From the NCBI GenBank assembly GCA_017501255.1, contig JAFVXE010000061.1:1-64000 (forward strand): a DNA stretch of 64,000 nt. The letters run 5' to 3'. Below the pieces are notes generated by a model. The model did no database searches and was not told the origin of the DNA. It saw only the letters and a list, made by a program, of their open reading frames with translations. A program made the translations under genes and the position numbers. The DNA comes from Clostridia bacterium (GTDB lineage Bacteria > Bacillota > Clostridia > Christensenellales > Aristaeellaceae). Each line of letters starts with the position of its first letter. Position 1 is the stretch's first letter. This document shows positions 45,536 through 54,686 of this stretch, piece after piece.

Positions 45536-46669
45536 TCAGAGGTAAATACGGTACTGGCCCGAGAGCATCATCATGCAGAAGAAGTACAGGCAGTTATCGT
45601 AATAACGGCGTTTGCCGGTGCGCAGCGGGGTTTCCCAGAAGCGGCGCAGACATTCGTCCGCATAGCGGCTTTCGCTGGAAATGCTGGCAGCGCCCAGCAC
45701 CGCAGTGATCGCCACCGGGTGCATGGCAGGTTCGTCATGGGGCGTACCGTCCAGATCGTAGGCTTTGTAGTTGCCCTCCGGCTCCTTTTCGCTGAAAAAG
45801 TTCTGCAAACGGGTGTTTACATCGCACATCTCAGCATTTCTGCCAAACCAAAGGGTATCCAGTGCAATATTCATCGCCACACGATAGGCATCGGAATAAT
45901 AGGCATAAGGCTTGCGGAACATTAGCCGGGGCGTGCCATCATATTCGGCATATTCGGGGCTCATGCCGGTAACGGGATGAGCGCTGAGAATGATATATTC
46001 CCGGCTGGCCTTGGCGGCTTCTGCCCAGAATTCCCGGTCTGCTTCATCGGCAACTTTGGCAAACAGCTGGTAGAAATGCGGCAGATGATAGCTGGGATCG
46101 GAAAACGGGGTTTCCGGCACAAACTTGATGTAATGATTGCTGGCTTCCCACATGGGCTGGCCATCTTCCACCAGTTCATGCTGGTGCACGCAGTGGCGCA
46201 GAATGGCACGGGCTTCCTCGCTGTAGTTGTAGATGCCCTCTCCATTGCCCCAGCGGGCCGCCGCCATGAACAGCGCCATGGCGAAGTATTCCTCGCCATC
46301 CGGGGCAGGGCCTTCGGCGTTGTGCTTGCCGTCCAGCTGCACGGACCATGCGAAGTAGCCCTGATACTTGCCATCCTCGTGGTACATATACCGGCGGGAG
46401 AAGCACCACAGCTTGTCAAAGAGATCCTTGCGGTTCATCTGCACGGTCATCATCATGCCGTAGCTCATGCCCTCGGTGCGGGCATCGATGTTGCCGGTAT
46501 CCTCCATGCAGCCGCTGTCAGCGTCTACATCATGGTAAAAGCCGTTTTCAGGATCAAAGAAAATGGTGTTGAAGCATTCTTCCACCCGCTTTTTTGCGGT
46601 TTCGTCATCAATGTCGATGCGGCTGAAAACATTGGGGTACTGCTTGGTTTCCCATGCGCCCTGTGTCAT
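45536..46669 (-). CDS. GH8 reducing-end xylose-releasing exo-oligoxylanase
   Basis: Removes single xylose units from the reducing end of xylo-oligosaccharides. The 377 residues match the Rex subgroup of GH8. TGNIDARTEGMSYGMMMTVQ contains the likely general acid E66; FAWSVQLDGKHNAEGPAPDG and YYSDAYRVAMNIALD are characteristic. No signal peptide. The ATG at 46669 (AAGGAGGATATACC upstream) is used. It is placed between the ABC exporter pair (16-base gap) and GH2. Confidence 0.88.
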   Translation of the reverse strand: MTQGAWETKQYPNVFSRIDIDDETAKKRVEECFNTIFFDPENGFYHDVDADSGCMEDTGNIDARTEGMSYGMMMTVQMNRKDLFDKLWCFSRRYMYHEDGKYQGYFAWSVQLDGKHNAEGPAPDGEEYFAMALFMAAARWGNGEGIYNYSEEARAILRHCVHQHELVEDGQPMWEASNHYIKFVPETPFSDPSYHLPHFYQLFAKVADEADREFWAEAAKASREYIILSAHPVTGMSPEYAEYDGTPRLMFRKPYAYYSDAYRVAMNIALDTLWFGRNAEMCDVNTRLQNFFSEKEPEGNYKAYDLDGTPHDEPAMHPVAITAVLGAASISSESRYADECLRRFWETPLRTGKRRYYDNCLYFFCMMMLSGQYRIYL

Positions 46670-46685
46670 TGGTATATCCTCCTTG

Positions 46686-48491
46686 TTACACTTCCAGGCC
46701 CTGTTCTCTGGCCTGAGCGGTGTACATTTCATAGTACAGACCCTTTTTCTCCATCAGTTCGTCATGGCTGCCCATCTCCGCAATGCCCTTATTGGAAATA
46801 TACAGGATACGGTCACAATTCTTGATGGTGGACAGGCGGTGAGCGATGATGAAGGACGTGCGACCTTTCAGCAGGGCATTGAGACCCTCCTGCAACAGAC
46901 GCTCGGTCTTGGTGTCGATGGAAGAGGTAGCCTCGTCCAGAATCAGGATACGGGGATCGCTGAGCAAAGTACGGGCAAAGGACACCAGCTGTTTCTGGCC
47001 CTGGGACAGGCGGTTGCCCCGCTCGTTGACCGTGGTTTTGTAGCCGTCGGGCATCTCCCGGATAAACGCATCCGCACGCACCACCTTGGCGGCCTTCACC
47101 ACATCCTCCTCAGAGGCATCCAGCCGTCCATAGCGGATGTTGTCCAGCAGGGTGCCGCTGAAAATGAAGCTCTCCTGCAGCATGATGCCCATCTGGGTAC
47201 GCAGGCTGTGCAGGGTCACCTTGGAGATGTCGTAGCTGTTGCCGTCATTATCGTAGACGCAAATAGAGCCGTTGTTGATGTTGTAGAAGCGGCACAGCAG
47301 ATTGACAATGGTGGATTTGCCCGCACCGGTGGGGCCTACCAGAGCGATGCTCTCGCCGGCCTTCACGTGCAGATTCATCTTCTCCAGAATATTGATGCCC
47401 TCTTCGTAGGCAAAGGTCACATTGTCAAAGTCCACACGGCCATCAATTTCCGGCAGGGTGGCGGCATCGGGGGCGTCATCCACGGTAACGGGTTCATCCA
47501 TGGTTTCGAAGATACGCTCCAGATAGGCCAGATTGTTGACAAAGTTGTTGTAGATATTGGCCAGATTGGTGATGGGCTGCCAGAAGCGTCCTACATACTG
47601 TCCCATGGCCAGAATCACGCCGAAGGATACCATCTCGCCGCCGGTCATCCAGTACACACCGGCGATATACAGCATGGTGAACACGATCTGGGTGATGGTT
47701 TCGCTGGTGAGCCACACCGTATTGCTGATACGGATGGCACGCATCCACACCGTGCGGCAGGCAGTGGCCAGCCGCTGCATGATGGACTTGTTTACTTCCT
47801 GACGGGTAAAGTACTGGCTGACCTTCACACCGTCAATGGACTCGGCCAGATAGGCGTTGTAGTTGGAGTTCTTGTTGCTCTGCGCCTGCCACGCCTTGCG
47901 CTGCCGGGGCTTGATGTAAATGATGAAGGCAAGGAAGAACGGCAGTCCCGCCACCACAATGGTAGCCAGACGGGCGTTGGTGGTGTACATGAAAATGACG
48001 ATGAACACCAGGTTGATGATCTCCAGAATGATATTGATGATACCGTTGGAGAGAATATCGGAAACAGAGTTCACATAGTTGATCACACGCACCAGAATCT
48101 TTCCGGCGGGGCGGCTGTCATAGTAGCTGAAGGGCAGCCGCTGCAGATGAGCGAAAAGATCCTTGCGGATATCATAGATGATTTCCTGACTGACGTGGGC
48201 CATAATGCGGGAACGAATGACGGTGAAAATGATGCTGATGATCACGATGCCGATGAACAGAAGCGCCAGCTGCCACAGCAGGGTCAGGTTCTTGTTGGGC
48301 ACCACATCATCCAGCACCTGCTGGGTCACCTTGGGGATGTACATGGAGCTGACGCTGGCCAGCGAACTCAGGATGAGCGCCAGCAGCATCTTGGCTCCGT
48401 GACGCTTGATATAGTCGAAGGTGCGCTTCAGATGTTTTGCTTGAAATGGGGTCTCCAAAGTCTCGTCAACGTCAAACTTGTTGCGTGCCAT
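46686..48491 (-). CDS. Heterodimeric ABC exporter, second half (canonical Walker B)
   Basis: A 601-residue half-exporter. Six transmembrane helices precede the ATPase domain with Walker A GPTGAGKST, signature RLSQGQKQL and Walker B ILILDEATSSID, which keeps the catalytic glutamate. An N-terminal FQAKHLKRTFDYIKRHGAKM elbow helix is typical. The ATG overlaps the stop of the partner gene by one base. Together they form the asymmetric type IV exporter seen in Bacillota (YheI/YheH, TM287/288 type). Substrate unknown. Confidence 0.92.
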   Translation of the reverse strand: MARNKFDVDETLETPFQAKHLKRTFDYIKRHGAKMLLALILSSLASVSSMYIPKVTQQVLDDVVPNKNLTLLWQLALLFIGIVIISIIFTVIRSRIMAHVSQEIIYDIRKDLFAHLQRLPFSYYDSRPAGKILVRVINYVNSVSDILSNGIINIILEIINLVFIVIFMYTTNARLATIVVAGLPFFLAFIIYIKPRQRKAWQAQSNKNSNYNAYLAESIDGVKVSQYFTRQEVNKSIMQRLATACRTVWMRAIRISNTVWLTSETITQIVFTMLYIAGVYWMTGGEMVSFGVILAMGQYVGRFWQPITNLANIYNNFVNNLAYLERIFETMDEPVTVDDAPDAATLPEIDGRVDFDNVTFAYEEGINILEKMNLHVKAGESIALVGPTGAGKSTIVNLLCRFYNINNGSICVYDNDGNSYDISKVTLHSLRTQMGIMLQESFIFSGTLLDNIRYGRLDASEEDVVKAAKVVRADAFIREMPDGYKTTVNERGNRLSQGQKQLVSFARTLLSDPRILILDEATSSIDTKTERLLQEGLNALLKGRTSFIIAHRLSTIKNCDRILYISNKGIAEMGSHDELMEKKGLYYEMYTAQAREQGLEV

Positions 48492-50230
48492 CAGCCATCC
48501 ACCTCCATTTCGATGCCGTTTTGCAGGCAGTAAGTCTCGTAGTAGTAGCCCTTCTGTTTGAGCAGTTCCTCATGGGTACCCCGCTCGGTGATGCGGCCGT
48601 TTTGCAGAATCAGAATCTGATCCGCTTCCTTCACGGAGGAAATGCGCTGGGCAATAATCAGCTTGGTGCAGTCATAGGGAAGCTCCCGAAGCTGCTGCTG
48701 GATGTACTGCTCGGTTTCCATATCCACGGCAGAGGTGGTATCGTCCATGATGAGGATACCGGGGCGCACTGCCAGCGCACGGGCCAGTGCAATGCGCTGC
48801 CGCTGGCCGCCGGACAGACCCACGCCACGCTCACCGATGATGGTGTCGTAGCCTTCGGGCATCTTCATCACAAAATCATCGGCAGCGGCACGGCGGGCAA
48901 AATCCCGTACCTCATCAAAGGTCAGATCCTGTGCACCAAAGGCCACATTACCCTCCACCGTATCGGAGAACAGGAACACATCCTGAATGGCGGTACCGAT
49001 ACCGCCGCGAAGCTCCTGCAATTTCCAATCCTTCACATCGCAGTCATCCACCAGAATGCTGCCCTCGCTGGTATCGTAGAAGCGGGCCAGCAGCTGGATG
49101 AGCGTGGTTTTACCGGAGCCGGTGGACCCCATGACGGCGATGGTCTGACCGGGCTGGGCAGTAAAGTTAATATCGGAAAGCACTTCCTGCTTATCATAGC
49201 GGAAGGATACATTCCGGAACTCGATCTTGCCCTGCACCCTGTCATGGGCAACAGCCGTCTCCCGGTCCGTGATGGCGGGACGGCTCATATCCACCTGCAT
49301 CACCTTATTGGCAGAAGTGATGAAGCGCTGCACATCGTTGAGCATATTGCCCATGTTGCGCATAGGCACGCTCAGCGCCCAGCTCAGATTGACGAAAATG
49401 GACAGCTGACCGGCGGTCATCTCATCCTTGATGATCAGATAGGCGCCGAAGAAAATGGTGATCAGCGTCATGGCATGGGCCAGAATTTCAATGAAGGGAT
49501 AGAAGGTGAGCCACAGCTTATTGATGCGCAGATGAGCATCACGGAAATTCTGGCTGCGCTTGTCGAAGTCTGCTTTTTCTTTTTCTTCCCGTGCAAAAGC
49601 CTTCACCACGTGGTTACCGGCGATATTCTCCTGAGCGGCAGCGTTCATTTCGCTCAGCTTGTCGCGCATATCCACAAACAGGGGACGCACATGGCCGGAA
49701 TAGAACTTGGTGATGATGGTCAGCAGAGGCGTAACCGCCACCAGCGCCAACGCCAGCTTCCAGTTGACGAAGAACAGGTAGATGGATGTGGACAGGAACA
49801 TAGTGATGCTGTCCACCACCACATAATCAATGTAGCTGAGGAAATGACGGCACCAGTCCGTATCCGCAGAAAGGCGGGTCATCAGGTCGCCGGTGCGGTT
49901 ACGGTCGAAAAAACGCATATCCTGATACTGCAAACGGGTAAACAGGCGCACACGCAGATTGTACACCGTATTCTGGGAACAGGTTTCCAGCGTGATAACC
50001 ATCAGGTAGCGAAGCCCTTCCCGCACAAGTTTGAACACCAGCATAGTGAACAAAAGCGGCAGAAGGGGATCCGGATTCTGCGCAACAATAACCCGATCCA
50101 CGATCTGAGCCGTCAGGGTCGGGTTGATGAGCAGCATAATGGATGTGATCACGCTGATACAAAGAGCGGCTATGTGTTTTCGGTGAAACTTTTCATCCAT
50201 GATGGACCATAACCATTTGATCTGTTGCAT
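48491..50230 (-). CDS. Heterodimeric ABC exporter, first half (degenerate Walker B)
   Basis: A 579-residue half-exporter with six transmembrane helices and an ATPase domain: Walker A GSTGSGKTT, signature VGLSGGQRQR, Walker B ILIMDDTTSAVD. The usual catalytic glutamate after Walker B is aspartate, the degenerate-site signature of heterodimeric exporters; its partner downstream has glutamate. It is the first gene of an operon continuing with GH8 and GH2. The 178 bases upstream (50231-50408) are AT-rich, with no promoter that I could call confidently. Confidence 0.92.
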   Translation of the reverse strand: MQQIKWLWSIMDEKFHRKHIAALCISVITSIMLLINPTLTAQIVDRVIVAQNPDPLLPLLFTMLVFKLVREGLRYLMVITLETCSQNTVYNLRVRLFTRLQYQDMRFFDRNRTGDLMTRLSADTDWCRHFLSYIDYVVVDSITMFLSTSIYLFFVNWKLALALVAVTPLLTIITKFYSGHVRPLFVDMRDKLSEMNAAAQENIAGNHVVKAFAREEKEKADFDKRSQNFRDAHLRINKLWLTFYPFIEILAHAMTLITIFFGAYLIIKDEMTAGQLSIFVNLSWALSVPMRNMGNMLNDVQRFITSANKVMQVDMSRPAITDRETAVAHDRVQGKIEFRNVSFRYDKQEVLSDINFTAQPGQTIAVMGSTGSGKTTLIQLLARFYDTSEGSILVDDCDVKDWKLQELRGGIGTAIQDVFLFSDTVEGNVAFGAQDLTFDEVRDFARRAAADDFVMKMPEGYDTIIGERGVGLSGGQRQRIALARALAVRPGILIMDDTTSAVDMETEQYIQQQLRELPYDCTKLIIAQRISSVKEADQILILQNGRITERGTHEELLKQKGYYYETYCLQNGIEMEVDG

Positions 50231-50408
50231 TTCTGTACAGCCTCCGCAAGTTTTGCCGACGCAGATTTTTAGTCGGTTCTCTTGTTGTTCTGCTTTTTTA
50301 TCATTTCTCCTGCCAGTTTTGGAAGTATATTTTGTGTTATTTTATCTTTCTCTTTTCATGCTAAAAAAGATGCACAAAAGGGGCTGACAGCAACCAGAAA
50401 GGCCATCA

Positions 50409-51761
50409 TCACCTCCTGCGCCGGATGAGAACATCCTCCACAGCCGGTGCGTTGATCAGATGACCAATATCATCAAAGCGGGAACCATGGCAGGGGCATT
50501 CCCAGAGCCGCCTTTCCCGGCTGTAGGTCAGTTTGCAGCCCATATGGGGGCAGCGGGGTGCAAACAGATGCGTCATGCTGCCTATATATTGACCGGCAAT
50601 GGCCGCTGCCGCTGCGCATTCACTGAGCAGAACACTGTTGCCCGTTCGCTGTCCGGAAAACACATAGGCGCTGTCCTCCGTCAGCCCCAGCACCCTTGCG
50701 CTGATGAGCCTTGCTGCCGTCATACTGCCAAGCAGACCATTGCCGCCATAGCCTGTTGCCACAAATACATTGGGCGTTTTGTGACTGTATGCGCCAATAT
50801 AGGGCAGCCCATCCGCAGAGAAGGTCTCGGCACCCTCATAGACACCGGCTGCCTGCGCATTGCCCAGATAGGACGCATAGTGCCGGTCATACTGCGTCAG
50901 GGCATCCTCCCGTGCTGTGCCCACAACGCCCCCATCCAGCTGAAGCAGCATTCCATCCTGCCAGCGGCGAAGACCGTACCTGCCAGTTGCATCAAAATAC
51001 ATACCTTCAAAGGCGGGTGCGCCCGCCAACGGAATCAGCGTGCGCCGCCGCTGCTGGAGACGGATGAAATACCACCCCGGCACATTGATGATGGGATACC
51101 CCGTGGCAATGACAATATAGGGCGCTGTGACGATACCCTGCCGGGTCTGGGCCAGATTGGTTTCCAACGCCATGACCCGGGAATGTTCAAAAATGCGGAG
51201 CCCCAGTTTTGTTGCTGCTTGGGTCAGATAGCGGAAATACTTAATGGGATGCAACGTAGCCATATTGCGCAGCGAAAATGCTCCTGCGCCCGGCAGTGGC
51301 GTGCGGATGGTTGAATCCTCATCTGCGGCTGCACCCGCCCTGCGCAGGGCTGCCGCTTCTCCGCTGATATCCTTCCGTCTGGAAACCGCTACGATACCTG
51401 CGTCCGCATCCTGCCAGTCAAAGCCATCCTCCGCTTCCTCTGCCAGTGAACGGATGGCTCCAAAGGAGGTCATCTGCGAGCGCAGGAAAGCGCCGGCCGT
51501 TTCCACGCCCCGCTGTTTTTCCAGCTTTTCCTGCATCATCCGGTTGGTCAGGCTCAGCATACCGGCGCAGCGGGCGGTTGCGCCGCAGGCGAGGGTTTCC
51601 GCTTCCAAAAGGATGACCCGCAAACCCGCTTTGCACAGCCACAATGCGGTTGTCATGCCCGTCAAACCACCGCCAACCACAACCACATCCGCCTTATGCG
51701 GTCCCCGCAGGGGCGGATACAATCCCCAGTCTTCCTTTACCCAGAATTCATGATTGCGCAT
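50409..51761 (-). CDS. FAD-dependent (DAO) oxidoreductase with C-terminal Rieske [2Fe-2S] domain
   Basis: A 450-residue protein. N-terminal FAD fold DVVVVGGGLTGMTTALWLCK, DAO core with VFVATGYGGNGLLGSMTAAR, and a C-terminal Rieske cluster with CPHMGCKL and CPCHGSRFD (C-x-H...C-x-x-H). This architecture matches YhfW-type proteins of Bacillota, whose substrate is unknown. Start ATG at 51761 with GGAGGC just upstream. It is divergent from the 2-hydroxyacid dehydrogenase gene; its stop is about 180 bases upstream of the exporter pair on the same strand. Confidence 0.88.
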   Translation of the reverse strand: MRNHEFWVKEDWGLYPPLRGPHKADVVVVGGGLTGMTTALWLCKAGLRVILLEAETLACGATARCAGMLSLTNRMMQEKLEKQRGVETAGAFLRSQMTSFGAIRSLAEEAEDGFDWQDADAGIVAVSRRKDISGEAAALRRAGAAADEDSTIRTPLPGAGAFSLRNMATLHPIKYFRYLTQAATKLGLRIFEHSRVMALETNLAQTRQGIVTAPYIVIATGYPIINVPGWYFIRLQQRRRTLIPLAGAPAFEGMYFDATGRYGLRRWQDGMLLQLDGGVVGTAREDALTQYDRHYASYLGNAQAAGVYEGAETFSADGLPYIGAYSHKTPNVFVATGYGGNGLLGSMTAARLISARVLGLTEDSAYVFSGQRTGNSVLLSECAAAAAIAGQYIGSMTHLFAPRCPHMGCKLTYSRERRLWECPCHGSRFDDIGHLINAPAVEDVLIRRRR

Positions 51762-51817
51762 CCCATGCCTCCGAAATCTTTTCCAAATAGGCTTTCCACG
51801 GCAGCGCTGACCCATAC

Positions 51818-51846
51818 TTGCCAAGCGGTGGCTTTTTTGCTATGCT
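51818..51846 (+). promoter_or_regulatory. Promoter of the 2-hydroxyacid dehydrogenase gene
   Basis: TTGCCA (51818-51823), 17-base spacer and TATGCT (51841-51846), 52 bases before the start codon. Confidence 0.6.
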
Positions 51847-51898
51847 GGGGATGTTTGATTTTTTGCAATCCAATCCGTATTGACAAGGAGCAATTCTC

Positions 51899-52861
51899 AT
51901 GGCGAAAATCGTGGTAACCTATGGCGTACCTGCCGAAGGTTTTTCGGATTTCCTTCCCGGGCACCAAATCTGCATTCCTGCCCCGCTCAGCGGCTATTCC
52001 AAAGAAGAGCTGCTGGCCATCCTGCCGGATGCGGATGCTGTGCTGGCCTGCACTGCCTTTGATGCAGACATGATCGCTGCCGCAAAGCAACTGAAATTGA
52101 TTGTTTGCTACGGCGCAGGCTATGATGCCATCGATGTGGCCGCTGCCACCAAAGCGGGCATTATGGTAGCCAATACGCCGGATGCCGTAACCGCTCCCAC
52201 TGCGGAGCTGGCCATTGCGCTGCTTATGGGCATTTCCCGGCGCATCGGCGAATTGGATACCATGCTGCGCACCCAGCCCACGCCCCAGGTATTCGGCATG
52301 GGCAAACACATGGCTTCCTCGCTGGGTGGACAGACGCTGGGCATAGTGGGCATGGGCCGCATTGGCGCAAAGGTGGCAGATTTCGGGCATTTCATGGGCA
52401 TGAAGGTGCTCTATACCGCCAGAACCCCCAAACCGGAACGGGATGCGCTGGGCGATCAGCGGGTTTCCCTGCCGGAATTGATGGCACAAAGCGATTTCAT
52501 CAGCCTGCACTGCCCTGCCACCTCCGAAACCGCCGGGATGATTTCCAGAGAAATGCTCGCACTGATGAAGCCGCAGGCCTGCCTGGTGAATACCGCCCGG
52601 GGCGCAGTGATGGATGAAAACGCCCTGTTGGATGCCCTGAAAGAAGGGCGCATCGCCGGTGCTGCGCTGGATGTTTACCCCAACGAGCCTCATGTGAACC
52701 CCGAACTGATGAAATTGCCCAATGTGCTGCTGACTCCCCACTGTGGCAGCAACACCCATCAGGCACGGTATGAGATGGCACGCCAGGCCTGTCTGCGCAT
52801 ACAGGCGGTTCTGAATGGGCAATTGCCGGACAATCTGCTCAATCCGGAAGCACTCCGATAA
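51899..52861 (+). CDS. D-isomer-specific 2-hydroxyacid dehydrogenase
   Basis: NAD(P)-dependent reductase/dehydrogenase of 320 residues. Nucleotide-binding motif LGIVGMGRIGAKVADFG. The catalytic triad region is conserved: NTARGAVMDENALLDAL (Arg), DVYPNEP (Glu) and LLTPHCGSNTHQARYEM (His). It is likely a glyoxylate/hydroxypyruvate- or 2-ketoacid reductase-like enzyme; the substrate cannot be fixed. AAGGAGC precedes the ATG. Single-gene unit with promoter and terminator. Confidence 0.93.
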   Translation: MAKIVVTYGVPAEGFSDFLPGHQICIPAPLSGYSKEELLAILPDADAVLACTAFDADMIAAAKQLKLIVCYGAGYDAIDVAAATKAGIMVANTPDAVTAPTAELAIALLMGISRRIGELDTMLRTQPTPQVFGMGKHMASSLGGQTLGIVGMGRIGAKVADFGHFMGMKVLYTARTPKPERDALGDQRVSLPELMAQSDFISLHCPATSETAGMISREMLALMKPQACLVNTARGAVMDENALLDALKEGRIAGAALDVYPNEPHVNPELMKLPNVLLTPHCGSNTHQARYEMARQACLRIQAVLNGQLPDNLLNPEALR

Positions 52862-52883
52862 AGACAATTCCATAAAGAAAGAG

Positions 52884-52932
52884 CCACCATTCGTTTTCCT
52901 CTGACAGGAAAATCTGAATGGTGGTTTTTTTT
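52884..52932 (+). terminator. Terminator after the 2-hydroxyacid dehydrogenase gene
   Basis: Outer stem CCACCATTC (52884-52892) with GAATGGTGG (52916-52924), an inner TTTTCCT/AGGAAAA stem, then a run of eight thymines. Confidence 0.92.
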
Positions 52933-53044
52933 GGCTTTGTTTGGCGCTATCCTCCTTCTTTGGTCGAATGCCCCCGATGGTGGTTCTGTTTGTCCACATC
53001 CATTCATAGGGTAATGACGAACAAGGTTCAAAGGAGGTACAGCC

Positions 53045-53878
53045 ATGAGCAACCGGTCGATGAAGCTGCTGAAACAGGGCAGGGAGATTCTGCTTCCGGA
53101 GATCACAAAGCCGCCTTCCAAACCCAAATCCAGCTTGCGTCAAGGGCTGCTGATGGTATGTATGCTGGCATTGTGCGCAGCTTATGTATTGGGAAGCAGC
53201 CCATCCACCATTGCAGTGGTGGCAGGAAAGCGGGAATTGCCTGTTTACAGCGTGGAGCGTGCAGACAAGGTGATCTCCATCAGCTTTGACGCTTCCTGGG
53301 GTGCGGATAAGACCATTCCCATTCTGGATATATTGGACAAATACGATGTGAAGACCACTTTTTTTCTGGTGGGCGGCTGGGTGGATAAGTACCCGGAGAT
53401 GCTCAAGGAGATCGTTGCCAGAGGCCATGAAATCGGCAATCATTCGGACACCCATCCCCACATGAGCCAGCTCAGCGAGGACAGCATCCGCAAGGAGCTG
53501 CATAATATGTCCGACAAAGTGGAAAAACTAACCGGCGTCCGCCCCACCCTGTTCCGTCCCCCCTACGGTGATTACAACAACCGGGTGGTCACCGTCTCCC
53601 GGGCCGAGGGCTACGAATGCGTGCAATGGAGCATCGACAGCCTGGACTGGAAGGACCGGGGCACGGCGGACATCATCAAACAATGCACCTATCGGGTCGA
53701 ACCCGGCGATATTGTTCTGTTCCATAACGATTCCAACGACATCGTCAACGCCCTGCCCACCGTTATCCAGCACTATCAGCAGCTGGGATACACCATCATC
53801 CCGGTAAGCCAGATTCTGCTCAATGGCGAATACACCATCGATGTGCAGGGCAAGCAGCACCCGAAGGCAACCGACTAA
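53045..53878 (+). CDS. Polysaccharide deacetylase, PdaB-like
   Basis: A 277-residue protein with one N-terminal membrane anchor (QGLLMVCMLALCAAYVLG) and an external NodB-type domain. Motif 1 is SFDASWGADKT, with a single aspartate as in PdaB-type sporulation proteins rather than the usual TFDDG. The metal histidines are in HEIGNHSDTHPHMSQL (H-S-x-x-H). RPPYGDYNN and DIVLFHND complete the domain. It probably acts on cell-wall or spore-cortex glycans. AAAGGAGGTAC precedes the ATG. The SSB gene follows after 25 bases. Confidence 0.88.
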   Translation: MSNRSMKLLKQGREILLPEITKPPSKPKSSLRQGLLMVCMLALCAAYVLGSSPSTIAVVAGKRELPVYSVERADKVISISFDASWGADKTIPILDILDKYDVKTTFFLVGGWVDKYPEMLKEIVARGHEIGNHSDTHPHMSQLSEDSIRKELHNMSDKVEKLTGVRPTLFRPPYGDYNNRVVTVSRAEGYECVQWSIDSLDWKDRGTADIIKQCTYRVEPGDIVLFHNDSNDIVNALPTVIQHYQQLGYTIIPVSQILLNGEYTIDVQGKQHPKATD

Positions 53879-53903
53879 CCAAAGCGATCATGAGGTGAGA
53901 AAC

Positions 53904-54617
53904 ATGGAAGAAACAGGAAACATCATTCATCTGCGGGGACACGTATGCCAGAACTTGCAATTTGGGCACGAGCTGTTCGGTGAACAGTTCTACACCACCA
54001 CCCTCCGGGTGCCACGCCTCAGCGGCGCAGAAGATTTTCTGCCCATCACCCTCAGCGAACGGCTCTTGCTGGATGCCCCCATTACAGCCGGCAGCCTGCT
54101 GTGCCTGGAAGGCCAGCTGCGCAGCTACAACAAAGTGGTGGAAGGCTCCGGACGGCTGCTCATCACCGCCTTTGCCCAGCGGCTTTTGCCGGAGGAAAAC
54201 GACGAAAACCCCAACCGGGTGCAACTCAGCGGCGCATTGTGCAAGCCGCCCAGCTACCGCACCACGCCCTTTGGCCGGGAGATTGCCGATCTGATGCTGG
54301 CAGTGAACCGCTCCTATGGCAAAAGCGACTATATCCCCTGCATCACCTGGGGGCGCACCGCCCGCTATGCCGCTGGACTGAAGACCGGCGATAAGGTGCA
54401 GCTGGTGGGCCGCTTTCAGAGCCGGAACTATCAAAAGCAGCTGCCGGACGGCACCGTGATCACCAAAGTGGCCTACGAAGTAAGCGTCAGCCGTCTGAAT
54501 GCCCTCCGGGAGGATGTGGTTTCCTCCTTTGACCTGGAACAGGAAATTTCACGGGAATTCCATACCATCCCGCCCCGCTTCCCGGTGCAGAGCCAGCTGA
54601 GCGGCGTTCGGGAATAA
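53904..54617 (+). CDS. Single-stranded DNA-binding protein with two OB folds
   Basis: A 237-residue protein built from two SSB-like OB domains. The first spans about 8-97 (NIIHLRGHVCQNLQFGHELF to ITAFAQRLLPE); the second about 105-205 (NRVQLSGALCKPPSYRTTPF to VAYEVSVSRL). The second keeps the SSB pattern IPCITWGRTARYAAGLKTGD. The C-terminal acidic tip typical of SSB (DDDIPF) is absent; the protein ends SQLSGVRE. It may be an accessory SSB rather than the replicative one. The ATG at 53904 has GAGGTG upstream. Confidence 0.82.
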   Translation: MEETGNIIHLRGHVCQNLQFGHELFGEQFYTTTLRVPRLSGAEDFLPITLSERLLLDAPITAGSLLCLEGQLRSYNKVVEGSGRLLITAFAQRLLPEENDENPNRVQLSGALCKPPSYRTTPFGREIADLMLAVNRSYGKSDYIPCITWGRTARYAAGLKTGDKVQLVGRFQSRNYQKQLPDGTVITKVAYEVSVSRLNALREDVVSSFDLEQEISREFHTIPPRFPVQSQLSGVRE

Positions 54618-54627
54618 CCGCCCAATG

Positions 54628-54673
54628 AAAAGAACCAGATGCGCATTTGAGTGATTGCGCATCTGGTTCTTTT
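54628..54673. terminator. Bidirectional terminator between SSB and the sugar operon
   Basis: Eighteen-base perfect inverted repeat beginning AAAAGAACCAGATG (54628-54645 with 54656-54673), ten-base loop. A-rich on one side and T-rich on the other, so it works in both directions for these converging genes. Confidence 0.95.
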
Positions 54674-54686
54674 GAATTGTCTCTGT

